A stretch of 64,000 bases of DNA from Verrucomicrobiaceae bacterium (GTDB lineage Bacteria; Verrucomicrobiota; Verrucomicrobiia; Verrucomicrobiales; Verrucomicrobiaceae). The stretch lies in the NCBI GenBank assembly GCA_016713035.1, contig JADJPW010000006.1, positions 248,001 through 312,000 of the forward strand. Direction: 5' to 3'. The notes below the pieces were generated by a model that was given only the letters and a program-made list of their open reading frames with translations, did not search any database and was not told where the DNA came from. Shown here in pieces: positions 29,217 to 36,853 of this stretch (within the stretch, counting starts at the first letter, position 1; each line of letters starts with the position of its first letter). The position numbers and the translations under genes were made by a program.

Positions 29217-30137
29217 ATGTTTTTATTCCTCCTCCGCCGCACCCTGAGCAGCATCGTTGTGGTGTTCTGCGTCGTGTCGCTGACGTTTTTGCTGATGCGC
29301 ATCACCAAAGGCGGCCCCTTTGATCGCGAGAAGGAGCAACCGGCGGAGGTGAAGGAGCAGCTCATGCGCCAGTATCGGCTCGATGGCACGCTGTGGGAGC
29401 AGTATACGGCTTATTTGGGCCGTCTGGCGCAGTTAGATCTGGGTTTTTCGACCAAGTACCGCAATTGGCGTGTTTCCGAGCTGCTGGCGCAAAAGTTGCC
29501 GAACTCCATCGCGATCGGTTCGGTGGCGTTTTTGCTGGCGAGCACGCTGGGGGTGCTGCTGGGCAGTGTGGCTGCGATGCGGAAGGATTCGGCCTGGGAC
29601 CGTGCGGCGATGCTGGTGGCGATTTTGGCCATTTCGGTGCCGACATTCATCACGGGGCCGTTTTTGATCGCGGTGTTCGCTTTATGGCTGGGATGGCTGC
29701 CTGTGGGTGGATGGGGCACGGTGCAGCAGATGATCCTGCCGTCGGTTTGCCTCGCGGGGCCGTATATTGCGTATGTGGCGCGGCTGATGCGCAATTCGCT
29801 GCTGGATGTGCTGCGTAGTGATTTTCTGCGCACAGCACGGGCTAAGGGCCTGGGTGAAACGGCCGTCGTCGCTCGCCATGCGGCAAAAATTGCCATTTTG
29901 CCGGTGATCACCTTCCTGGGGCCACTGGCGGCGAATTTGCTCACGGGCTCGATGGTCATTGAGAGTGTTTTCAACATCAGCGGCGCGGGCAGTCTGTTTG
30001 TGAATTCCATCCAGAATCGTGATGCCTTTCTGTTGGGCGGCGCAGTGATCGTGCTGTGCATCATGCTGATCGTCTTTAACCTCATCGTGGACGTGCTCTA
30101 CACGCTGCTGGACAAACGCATCCAACTCCATGCCTGA
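29217..30137 (+). CDS. Oligopeptide-type ABC transporter permease (DppB/OppB-like)
   Basis: 306 residues from ATG 29217. Starts with the membrane helix and loop typical of OppB (MFLFLLRRTLSSIVVVFCVV, then FDREKEQPAEV). Six membrane helices, and the EAA-like loop LRSDFLRTARAKGLGETAVV that docks on the ATPase is clear. Inner membrane. The next gene (OppC-like) overlaps by 8 nt. No substrate-binding protein or ATPase gene is adjacent, so those parts must be encoded elsewhere. Substrate (peptide, nickel or other) unknown. Confidence 0.9.
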   Translation: MFLFLLRRTLSSIVVVFCVVSLTFLLMRITKGGPFDREKEQPAEVKEQLMRQYRLDGTLWEQYTAYLGRLAQLDLGFSTKYRNWRVSELLAQKLPNSIAIGSVAFLLASTLGVLLGSVAAMRKDSAWDRAAMLVAILAISVPTFITGPFLIAVFALWLGWLPVGGWGTVQQMILPSVCLAGPYIAYVARLMRNSLLDVLRSDFLRTARAKGLGETAVVARHAAKIAILPVITFLGPLAANLLTGSMVIESVFNISGAGSLFVNSIQNRDAFLLGGAVIVLCIMLIVFNLIVDVLYTLLDKRIQLHA

Positions 30138-31101
30138 AGCCACAGCCAGACCTGCGATGATTTCCCGGCCGAACAGCTGGGCGCTGCTGAGTAGGAATCG
30201 CGCGGCGCTTTTTTCGCTCTATGCACTGCTGCTGCTAGCACTCGTGGCGGTGGTGGTGCCGCTGTTATTGCCCGCAGAGTTGAAGACGACGAGCGATGGG
30301 CAATTTCTGCCACCGCTGACGGGAATGCACCTTTTGGGCACGGATTTGAATGGGCAGGATTTGTTTTATCGGCTGCTGGGTGGTGCGCGTGTGTCGCTGG
30401 GGATCGGGCTGGCGGGTGCCTTTATCAGTCTGGTGATCGGCACGCTCTACGGCATGATCAGTGGCTATGCGGGCGGCAAAGTGGATGGGCTGATGATGCG
30501 TGTGGTGGAGGTACTTTACAGTGTGCCGCGAATTCTTTTCATAATGATCCTGATCGCGGCGCTGGATGATCATGTGAAAGGCTGGCTGGATGCCGCGCGG
30601 CTCACTGCGCAGGAAAGCGGCTGGGGCAGCCTGGAGTCTCTGATGAGCGATCTCATTCCTTACAGTCGCATGCTGGTGATGGTGCTGTCTCTGGGACTGG
30701 TGGAGTGGCTCACCATGGCCCGCATCGTGCGTGGTCAGGTGCTGGTGCTGCGGGAGATGACCTTCGTCACAGCGGCGCGTGCGATGGGGCAGGGGAGCTG
30801 GGGTGTGCTGTGGCGGCATCTATTGCCGAATCTGAGCACGCTCATCCTCACCTACCTCACACTGACGATTCCGGCGGTGATTCTCGATGAGTCCTTCCTG
30901 AGCTTTTTAGGGCTGGGGATCGAAGATCCTGCCGCGAGCTGGGGCAGCCTGCTTAAGGATGGAGCACAGGTCATCAATCCCATCGACAGCAAGTGGTGGC
31001 TGCTGTTGTTTCCGGCGCTTTGCATGTCGCTGAGCCTGCTGGCGCTGAATTACCTCGGCGATGGTCTGCGGGACGCGTTTGACCCCAAGAGTGGGGAATA
31101 G
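30130..31101 (+). CDS. Oligopeptide-type ABC transporter permease (DppC/OppC-like)
   Basis: 323 residues. OppC features: N-terminal cytoplasmic tail plus helix 1 (AALFSLYALLLLALVAVVVP), GTDLNGQDLFYRLLGGARVS, LGIGLAGAFISLVIG and the EAA loop VLREMTFVTAARAMGQG. An unusual insertion (HVKGWLDAARLTAQESGWGS) lies between helices in the middle of the protein. Pairs with the upstream OppB-like gene, overlapping by 8 nt, which suggests translational coupling and heterodimer formation. Confidence 0.9.
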   Translation: MPEATARPAMISRPNSWALLSRNRAALFSLYALLLLALVAVVVPLLLPAELKTTSDGQFLPPLTGMHLLGTDLNGQDLFYRLLGGARVSLGIGLAGAFISLVIGTLYGMISGYAGGKVDGLMMRVVEVLYSVPRILFIMILIAALDDHVKGWLDAARLTAQESGWGSLESLMSDLIPYSRMLVMVLSLGLVEWLTMARIVRGQVLVLREMTFVTAARAMGQGSWGVLWRHLLPNLSTLILTYLTLTIPAVILDESFLSFLGLGIEDPAASWGSLLKDGAQVINPIDSKWWLLLFPALCMSLSLLALNYLGDGLRDAFDPKSGE

Positions 31102-31104
31102 CCA

Positions 31105-32631
31105 TCAATGCGCTGAGGCGATGTCCACGGGCTTGTAGCCGCCTTTGGAGCGGAAATAGAGCCAGAGGCCGATGTAGCAAACCAGCATGAAGGTGGGCAG
31201 CATGGCGATGGTGATGAAGACACTGCGCTTGCTGGCGGCTTGCACCGTTTCGAGTTCCTTGGCCTGCGCCTCGGGTAGAGCCTTGATTTTGGCCTGATCC
31301 AGTGTGGGGCTAGGGCCGAACATGCTCGGCTTGGGCTCGCCTTTCACGGCGCTGTAAAGAGCGGCGTGCTCGGTGTTGTTGAGGCGCTTTTCCAGATCGC
31401 CATCTTGCTTGTAGCCGATGTAGGGACTGCCGAGGACGCCGAGAAAGAGCACGCCGACGGCAGAGACGCCATTGAGCGTCAAGGCACCGCCTTTCGGGAA
31501 TTGCTCCGAGGTCATCCCCAGGGTGGTGGACCACAGGAAGGTCTTTCCAAAGGCATACACCGTGGACGCGGCCAGAATCGCCCAGCCTGTGGCATTGGAG
31601 AGATACAGCAGTCCCGCGATGGCGATCACCGCGCTGATGACCAGCAGACCGATGGGGGAAAAACGATGCACAATCGGTCCCGCGTAAAACCGCAGCACCG
31701 TCATGATCACCGAAACATAGACGAAGATCCACGTCGCGAAGTTCGGGAAGTCGGGACCACTGAGTTTCAGCAGCTCAGGCATCCATCCATCGGTGCCCAG
31801 CTCCGTGGTGGCCAGCGGCCCGATGGTGAAGAGCACGATGAGGAAGAGCCAGTTGCCAAGCGATCCAGTGTAAATGCCAGCGGCGATGCCGATCACGGCA
31901 CCCACGATCAGCGAGGTGCTCAGGGTGGCCTCTTTGCCCATCATCTGCACCAGGGCGAAGTAGGACAACGTGCCCATGATGAAGAAGCCGATGCCGCCCA
32001 CCTCACGCAGCATGTCGCGGTAGCTCACGCCAGAGGCCACACGCTCATTGACTGGGAAGGAGCGGGGCAGAATCAGCAGCGCATAAATAATGACTGGGAT
32101 GAAGCACAGCGCGAAGCGGAACTGCCATACGGCTCCGAAAAACAGCTTCGTATCCGGCAGTAGCCCGCAGAAGAGAGCCCCCAGTGCCAAACCTGCTGGC
32201 CAGCCTGCATGCAGGATGTTGAGCCACTTGGACTTCTCTTTGCTAAAGACGGTGGCCACCACTGGATTGATAAAGGACTCCACGGTGCCATTGGCCACTG
32301 CGACGAGCAGCGTGCTCCAATAAAAGTCCTCATAGCCCGATGCACGCAATGTGAGAGCTAGAGAGACCGTGTGGCAGGCGATGGCAAAGCAGGCGACCGT
32401 TTTGTAGCCGATGTAGTCGATGACCAGACTGAAAAAGATGATCGAGATGGCAAAGGGCCACATGCCTGCGCCATTGATGTTGCCCTTTTGCTGCTCGGAG
32501 AGGTTAAAGCTGTCCTGCAGCTCGCCGATGGTATTGGCGCGGACACCGAAGATGAAGGACGTGGCGACTAGGGCGATGAAGCAGGCCCAGAAGAGTTTCA
32601 TGTCGGCTTTGCCGGAGGCGGGATGGCTCAT
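31105..32631 (-). CDS. Major facilitator superfamily transporter
   Basis: 508 residues from ATG 32631 (MSHPASGKADMKLFWACFIA). About 12 to 14 hydrophobic segments; a signature-like loop DYIGYKTVACFAIACH follows the second helix and FYAGPIVHRFSP lies in the second half, the MFS pattern. It carries a long soluble stretch before the last helix (GYKQDGDLEKRLNNTEHAAL onward). Substrate not evident; similar MFS proteins in Verrucomicrobia accompany sugar catabolism. Convergent with the OppC-like gene. Confidence 0.8.
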   Translation of the reverse strand: MSHPASGKADMKLFWACFIALVATSFIFGVRANTIGELQDSFNLSEQQKGNINGAGMWPFAISIIFFSLVIDYIGYKTVACFAIACHTVSLALTLRASGYEDFYWSTLLVAVANGTVESFINPVVATVFSKEKSKWLNILHAGWPAGLALGALFCGLLPDTKLFFGAVWQFRFALCFIPVIIYALLILPRSFPVNERVASGVSYRDMLREVGGIGFFIMGTLSYFALVQMMGKEATLSTSLIVGAVIGIAAGIYTGSLGNWLFLIVLFTIGPLATTELGTDGWMPELLKLSGPDFPNFATWIFVYVSVIMTVLRFYAGPIVHRFSPIGLLVISAVIAIAGLLYLSNATGWAILAASTVYAFGKTFLWSTTLGMTSEQFPKGGALTLNGVSAVGVLFLGVLGSPYIGYKQDGDLEKRLNNTEHAALYSAVKGEPKPSMFGPSPTLDQAKIKALPEAQAKELETVQAASKRSVFITIAMLPTFMLVCYIGLWLYFRSKGGYKPVDIASAH

Positions 32632-32827
32632 AAGTAGGAGATGCAGGAGGTGGCGAGGGCTTTCAGGATAAAAGGCGGCGGATTCCAGCAAAGCAGCGCC
32701 GATATGGCAATGCTTTTTTCCTGCGGAGTGCAGCCAATGCGTGAACGCATCGTGGACCTGACTTCATGCCCGTGAGCCTATGCTCTTGCCACGGCATTCA
32801 ACCCCGCCTAACCTCTGGCTCTTCAAC

Positions 32828-33307
32828 ATGGATTCACGAGTCAAAGAACGCCTGGACGCCTACCTGGCCCAGCAGGGGCAGCGGCGGACAAAGCAGCGGG
32901 ATGTCATCGTCGAGGCAGCTTTTGCTACCGACGATCACTTCAACGCGGACGAATTGCTCGAAAAGGTGCGGAAAATCGACCGCACGGTGTCGCGGGCTAC
33001 AGTTTACCGCACCATCACACTCATGACCGAGTGCGGAGTGCTGCGTGAAGTCGATCTAGGGCGTGATCAGAAGTACTACGACCCGAACTTTCTCGATAAG
33101 CCGCTGCATAATCACCTCATCTGCCTGGACTGTGATCGTGTGGTGGAGTTCGAGGACGAGCACATCGCCCTGCTGCATGACTGCATCTCACGCCGACTGG
33201 GATTTAATCCCCAACTCAGCAGCATGCGGATCGAGGCGCATTGCGATGAGCTAGCGCGTGCCGGCATCTGCCCGCATAAGCAGGCTCGTGAGGCGGCGAA
33301 AAGCTGA
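32828..33307 (+). CDS. Fur-family metal-dependent repressor
   Basis: 159 residues from ATG 32828 (MDSRVKERLDAYLAQQG). N-terminal winged helix with RRTKQRDVIVEAAFA, FNADELLEKVRKI and RATVYRTITLMTECGVL, then the dimerisation domain HNHLICLDCDRVVEFEDEHI with the metal-binding His/Glu and the first CxxC pair of the structural zinc. The second CxxC of classic Fur is reduced to one Cys (AGICPHKQ). Whether the metal is Fe, Zn or Mn cannot be told. It is 99 nt before the CysJ-like gene. Confidence 0.9.
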   Translation: MDSRVKERLDAYLAQQGQRRTKQRDVIVEAAFATDDHFNADELLEKVRKIDRTVSRATVYRTITLMTECGVLREVDLGRDQKYYDPNFLDKPLHNHLICLDCDRVVEFEDEHIALLHDCISRRLGFNPQLSSMRIEAHCDELARAGICPHKQAREAAKS

Positions 33308-33406
33308 TGCGAGATGCCATTTTGGCTACTGCAAGCCTCTTGCCAGTGGAGAAACACGGTCTAGCCTCCGCGCCGTCCCAGCGCCAACACTCTTCCAACC
33401 ACTACC

Positions 33407-34570
33407 ATGAGCACTCCTGAGGCCGGAAAGCCGGTTTATAACGTCAAGAACCCCTGCATCGCCAAAGTGAAACGCATGTATGACCTCAGTGGGCCTGAGG
33501 CACCGAAGCATACAGCGCATTATGAGATCAATCTCGCGGGCAGTGGCCTAGAATACACACCGGGTGACTCTCTCGCGGTACAGCCCACGAATGATCCCCA
33601 GCTCGTTGCGGACACGCTCGCCGCTCTCGGCTTCAGCGGTGAAGAGATCGTGAAGCATCCGAAAAGCGGTGCCGAAGTGCCGATCCGTCAGGCGCTGACC
33701 GAGGCCACACTCATCACCGAAGTGGATAACAAGCTCATCAAGGCCATCGTGGAAAAAACCGGCGGTGCCACACCCCTGGCGGAGCTTTCACTGCCGGAGA
33801 AAAAAGAGGAACTCAAAAACTACCTCTGGGGCCGCTTTGTCATCGACCTGCTCTTGGAGAATCCGACGGCGAAATTCACGCCAGAGGAGTTCATGGCTAC
33901 GCAGAAGAAGCTGAACATCCGCCTTTACTCCATCAGCAGCAGCCAAAAAGCCCATCCAGATGAAGTTCACCTCACCGTGGCCACCGTGCGCTACACCAGC
34001 CACGGCCGGGCTCGTAGCGGCGTATGCTCCAGCTTCTTAGCAGAGAGAGTCACCCCTGGCGTGACGCTGATCCCGTGCTTCGTGAACCACGGCAAGGGCT
34101 TCCGCCTGCCAGAGCCGCAGGAGGAGACGCCGATCATCATGTGCGGCCCCGGCACGGGCATCGCGCCCTTCCGGGCCTTTCTCGAAGAACGCAAGGCCAC
34201 CGCCGCCAAGGGCCAGGCATGGCTCTTTTTCGGCGAGGTGAGTGAAAAGAGCTGCTTCTTCTACAAAGATGAATTCCAGGCCTATCTGGCCGATGGCACG
34301 CTTACGAAGCTGAGTACCGCATGGAGCCGCGATCAGGCGGAAAAAATCTATGTGCAGCACCGAATGCTCGAAAATGCCGCCGAGATCTGGCAATGGCTGG
34401 AGCGGGGAGCCATCCTCTATGTCTGTGGCGATGCCTCACGCATGGCCCATGATGTCGATAAGGCACTGCACACCATCATCGAGCAACAAGGTAGCAAAAC
34501 CGCCGAAGAGGCTGCTGCCTATGTGCAGGCCATGAAGGATGCGAAGCGCTACCGCCGTGACGTGTACTGA
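33407..34570 (+). CDS. CysJ-like FAD/NADPH oxidoreductase without the flavodoxin domain
   Basis: 387 residues. It matches the C-terminal part of sulfite reductase flavoprotein and cytochrome P450 reductase: YTPGDSLAVQPTND, the helical connecting region, the FAD motif RLYSISSSQKAHPDEVHLTV, GVCSSFLAERV, the NADPH region IIMCGPGTGIAPFRAFLEER and YVQHRM, LYVCGDASRMAHDVDKAL and the C-terminal aromatic residue (RRDVY). The N-terminal FMN-binding flavodoxin domain is absent, so a separate flavodoxin or ferredoxin would be the electron partner. Annotated in relatives as sulfite reductase subunit alpha. Confidence 0.87.
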   Translation: MSTPEAGKPVYNVKNPCIAKVKRMYDLSGPEAPKHTAHYEINLAGSGLEYTPGDSLAVQPTNDPQLVADTLAALGFSGEEIVKHPKSGAEVPIRQALTEATLITEVDNKLIKAIVEKTGGATPLAELSLPEKKEELKNYLWGRFVIDLLLENPTAKFTPEEFMATQKKLNIRLYSISSSQKAHPDEVHLTVATVRYTSHGRARSGVCSSFLAERVTPGVTLIPCFVNHGKGFRLPEPQEETPIIMCGPGTGIAPFRAFLEERKATAAKGQAWLFFGEVSEKSCFFYKDEFQAYLADGTLTKLSTAWSRDQAEKIYVQHRMLENAAEIWQWLERGAILYVCGDASRMAHDVDKALHTIIEQQGSKTAEEAAAYVQAMKDAKRYRRDVY

Positions 34571-34602
34571 GTTTTGGCCTAGCGCAGTCGATCTCGGTGT
34601 GA

Positions 34603-35256
34603 TCAGTTCTTGATCACATCCGCTGATTCGGGCGGAGGGGGCATGGCGGGTGGCAGATCATCGAGAGACTCGGATTTGAAGCTCTTCACAATCTCCACGG
34701 GCAGGAGGAAATTCTCATTGCGGGAGGCTTTGGCCATTTTCATGGGGATGCTCAGGGTGCCGCGCACGAGGCGGCCACTGCGCATGACTTCGACATCGGC
34801 GTCGATGAGCACTTCTTTGTCTTTGTGCTCATTGTTGATGTTGATGTTCGTGCCAAAGACGAGCGAGGCGCGGCTGATGCCTTTGTTGGTGGTTGGGGCA
34901 AAGGTGCTTTGCCCATCAAAACCACGTTTTTCCATCGGGGCGGTCATTCGCCCCGGCACACTGAGGACGAAGCGGGTGACGCGGAACCACTGATGGCGGC
35001 CCTCCTGGCCGAAAGCATGCAGTCGGAGCTGGTAGGGGCCATTTTCCGTCACCGCAGCCCCACCGATCGCCATCGCAGAAAAGGAGAAGGGGGCATTGGA
35101 GCCCCGTGGGATGAATTCTGCCCGGAATCGGGCCCCACCGACTTCTGGAGCGGCCTGGGTGGCCTCATAGGTCTGGCTGGTGGTGCGCAGATAAAGGCAG
35201 GAGGAAAGAGGCAGACAGAGGCAGGCAGCGAGGGAGAGGCGGAGCATCAATTTCAT
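34603..35256 (-). CDS. Hypothetical lipoprotein
   Basis: 217 residues with signal peptide MKLMLRLSLAACLCLPLSSC ending in a lipobox-like LSSC. The body is beta-rich without a recognised domain (FVLSVPGRMTAPMEKRGFDG; NININNEHKDKEVLIDADVE). The C-terminus is Pro-rich (LPPAMPPPPESADVIKN). Not recognised; likely outer-membrane or periplasmic. Its start faces the PEP-CTERM gene. Confidence 0.6.
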   Translation of the reverse strand: MKLMLRLSLAACLCLPLSSCLYLRTTSQTYEATQAAPEVGGARFRAEFIPRGSNAPFSFSAMAIGGAAVTENGPYQLRLHAFGQEGRHQWFRVTRFVLSVPGRMTAPMEKRGFDGQSTFAPTTNKGISRASLVFGTNININNEHKDKEVLIDADVEVMRSGRLVRGTLSIPMKMAKASRNENFLLPVEIVKSFKSESLDDLPPAMPPPPESADVIKN

Positions 35257-35391
35257 GGGTGATAAGGGCCGACTTTGACCATCTGAGCATGAAAATGCAC
35301 GGTTTTATCTGCCAGAGCAGAAATTTTCGGGCTGGGAGGCTGGGAAGGTCTGAAAAAGCGGGGGAGAGCTTGCTCCGCGTAAAGAGGTGTA

Positions 35392-35420
35392 TTGACAATA
35401 TTTTATACTTATTTCATATT
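35392..35420 (+). promoter_or_regulatory. Sigma-70-like promoter of the PEP-CTERM gene
   Basis: TTGACA at 35392-35397 and CATATT at 35415-35420, 17 nt apart, in a strikingly AT-rich segment of a GC-rich genome. The ATG at 35432 begins only 11 nt after the -10 box, so a transcript from this promoter would have almost no leader, unless the -10 box is the TACTAT at 35421. Confidence 0.5.
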
Positions 35421-35431
35421 TACTATACAAA

Positions 35432-36046
35432 ATGGGGCGATTCCTCACAATTATCTTACTGACCGCTTTCTGGGTGCTGCCTGGTCGCACCCTGCTGGGG
35501 GCGAACTGGGATGAGGCCGTGAGTGGCGATCTGTCAGATGTTGGCACGGCACCGACCTTCATCAATTTCACACTCGGCTCCAACATGATCGAAGGCGAGA
35601 TGGGCTGGGATGGTAGTGCCCTAGATATGGATATGTGGACTTTCACTTTAGCCTCCGGCTATGAGGTCAATCAGATCAATCTAGTGGCCTACAGTGCCGG
35701 GACACCCGCGACAAATCACTACATCGCTTTTTCAGGCTCATCGACGATCGACGATATTTTCAACACCACAAATAACCTCAGCAATGCCTACTGGACGTGG
35801 TCAGGCTCCACCATCGACATGATGGCGCTGCTCGATGCAGGACCAGTCAATGGCGGGCTGGGATTTACCCCACCCCTGGGAGCAGGCGATTACACCTTCC
35901 TCCTGAGCGAAACCTTCGGTTACGGCGGCACACAGACGATCAGCTACAGCATGGATTTTGTGGTGACAGCGGTACCAGAGCCCAGCAGCGCCATGTTGCT
36001 GCTGAGTTCTGTTTTGATGCTGAATCGCCGCCGCCGCCGCAAATGA
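35432..36046 (+). CDS. PEP-CTERM sorting-domain secreted protein
   Basis: 204 residues. Signal peptide MGRFLTIILLTAFWVLPGRT, a beta-rich, Gly/Thr/Asn-rich passenger (SAGTPATNHYIAFSGSS), and a C-terminal VPEPSSAMLLL, a hydrophobic stretch and a final RRRRRK: the PEP-CTERM tripartite tail recognised by exosortase (EpsH/XrtA-like) and replaced on export. Likely surface or exopolysaccharide-associated. No exosortase gene is in the window. Confidence 0.85.
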   Translation: MGRFLTIILLTAFWVLPGRTLLGANWDEAVSGDLSDVGTAPTFINFTLGSNMIEGEMGWDGSALDMDMWTFTLASGYEVNQINLVAYSAGTPATNHYIAFSGSSTIDDIFNTTNNLSNAYWTWSGSTIDMMALLDAGPVNGGLGFTPPLGAGDYTFLLSETFGYGGTQTISYSMDFVVTAVPEPSSAMLLLSSVLMLNRRRRRK

Positions 36047-36055
36047 GCGGTGGGA

Positions 36056-36682
36056 TCAGCGATACTCGATGACATCCGCAGTGGAGAAGCGCACTTTCGG
36101 TAGATCGGCATAGCGATCGTCCGCACTGCGGTATCCTGCGGGGCAGAGCACGGCGGTGGTGAGTCCTTGAGCTTCCAGCCCGAGAGTCTCGTCATACTTC
36201 GCCGCGACAAAGCCCTCCATCGGGCAGGTGTCGATGCGCTGGAGGGCACAGGCAGTCATGAACTGCCCGAGAGCGATGTAGGCCTGCTTTTTCGCCCACT
36301 CAGTGCTCATGAAACCCTGGGCGTGTGCTCCATCGACCATCTTCCGGTAAGCCATGAGGGCATCCGCCGTGCCACCACGCACCTCCACCATCCGGGTGAA
36401 AAAGGCATCGATGTCCTGTGGGCTGAGCTGCTTGCGCACGGCCATGATCACGAGGTGTGAGCAGTCGGCGACTTGGCGCTGATTCCAGGAGTGGGCGACC
36501 AGCTTTTCCCGCAGCTCCTGATCCTGGACGATGAGGAATTTCCACGGCTGAAGCCCGAAACTCGATGGCGTGAGCACCAGGGACTCCTCCAGCCTGGACC
36601 AGGTGTCGGCGGGGATCTTTTTGGCTGGGTCAAAGGCTTTGGTGGCATAGCGCCACTGGAGGGCAGGGAGTAGATCGGTCAT
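36056..36682 (-). CDS. NAD(P)H-dependent nitroreductase-family oxidoreductase
   Basis: 208 residues of the FMN-dependent nitroreductase fold: WRYATKAFDPAKKIPADTW at the N-terminus (FMN phosphate-binding Arg), LTPSSFGLQPWKFLIVQD, a GQFMTACALQRIDTCPMEGF segment and the C-terminal GYRSADDRYADLPKVRF. Typical size and motif order of NfsB/YdgI-like enzymes that reduce quinones and nitro compounds. Physiological substrate unknown. Confidence 0.88.
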   Translation of the reverse strand: MTDLLPALQWRYATKAFDPAKKIPADTWSRLEESLVLTPSSFGLQPWKFLIVQDQELREKLVAHSWNQRQVADCSHLVIMAVRKQLSPQDIDAFFTRMVEVRGGTADALMAYRKMVDGAHAQGFMSTEWAKKQAYIALGQFMTACALQRIDTCPMEGFVAAKYDETLGLEAQGLTTAVLCPAGYRSADDRYADLPKVRFSTADVIEYR

Positions 36683-36853
36683 GATGAAGGAGTTGAAGGA
36701 GTTCTAGCTGGGTGTGTCGAGCCGCCTGCTCTGCCACCAGCTACGAAAAGGCGCAAATACCAATTCTGAGGCTGAAGATCCTGCCTCATCCAACCTTGAA
36801 CCCACCCGGCAGCGCCGCTTTAGTCTGCCCCATCGTATTTCCACCGCCTACTC

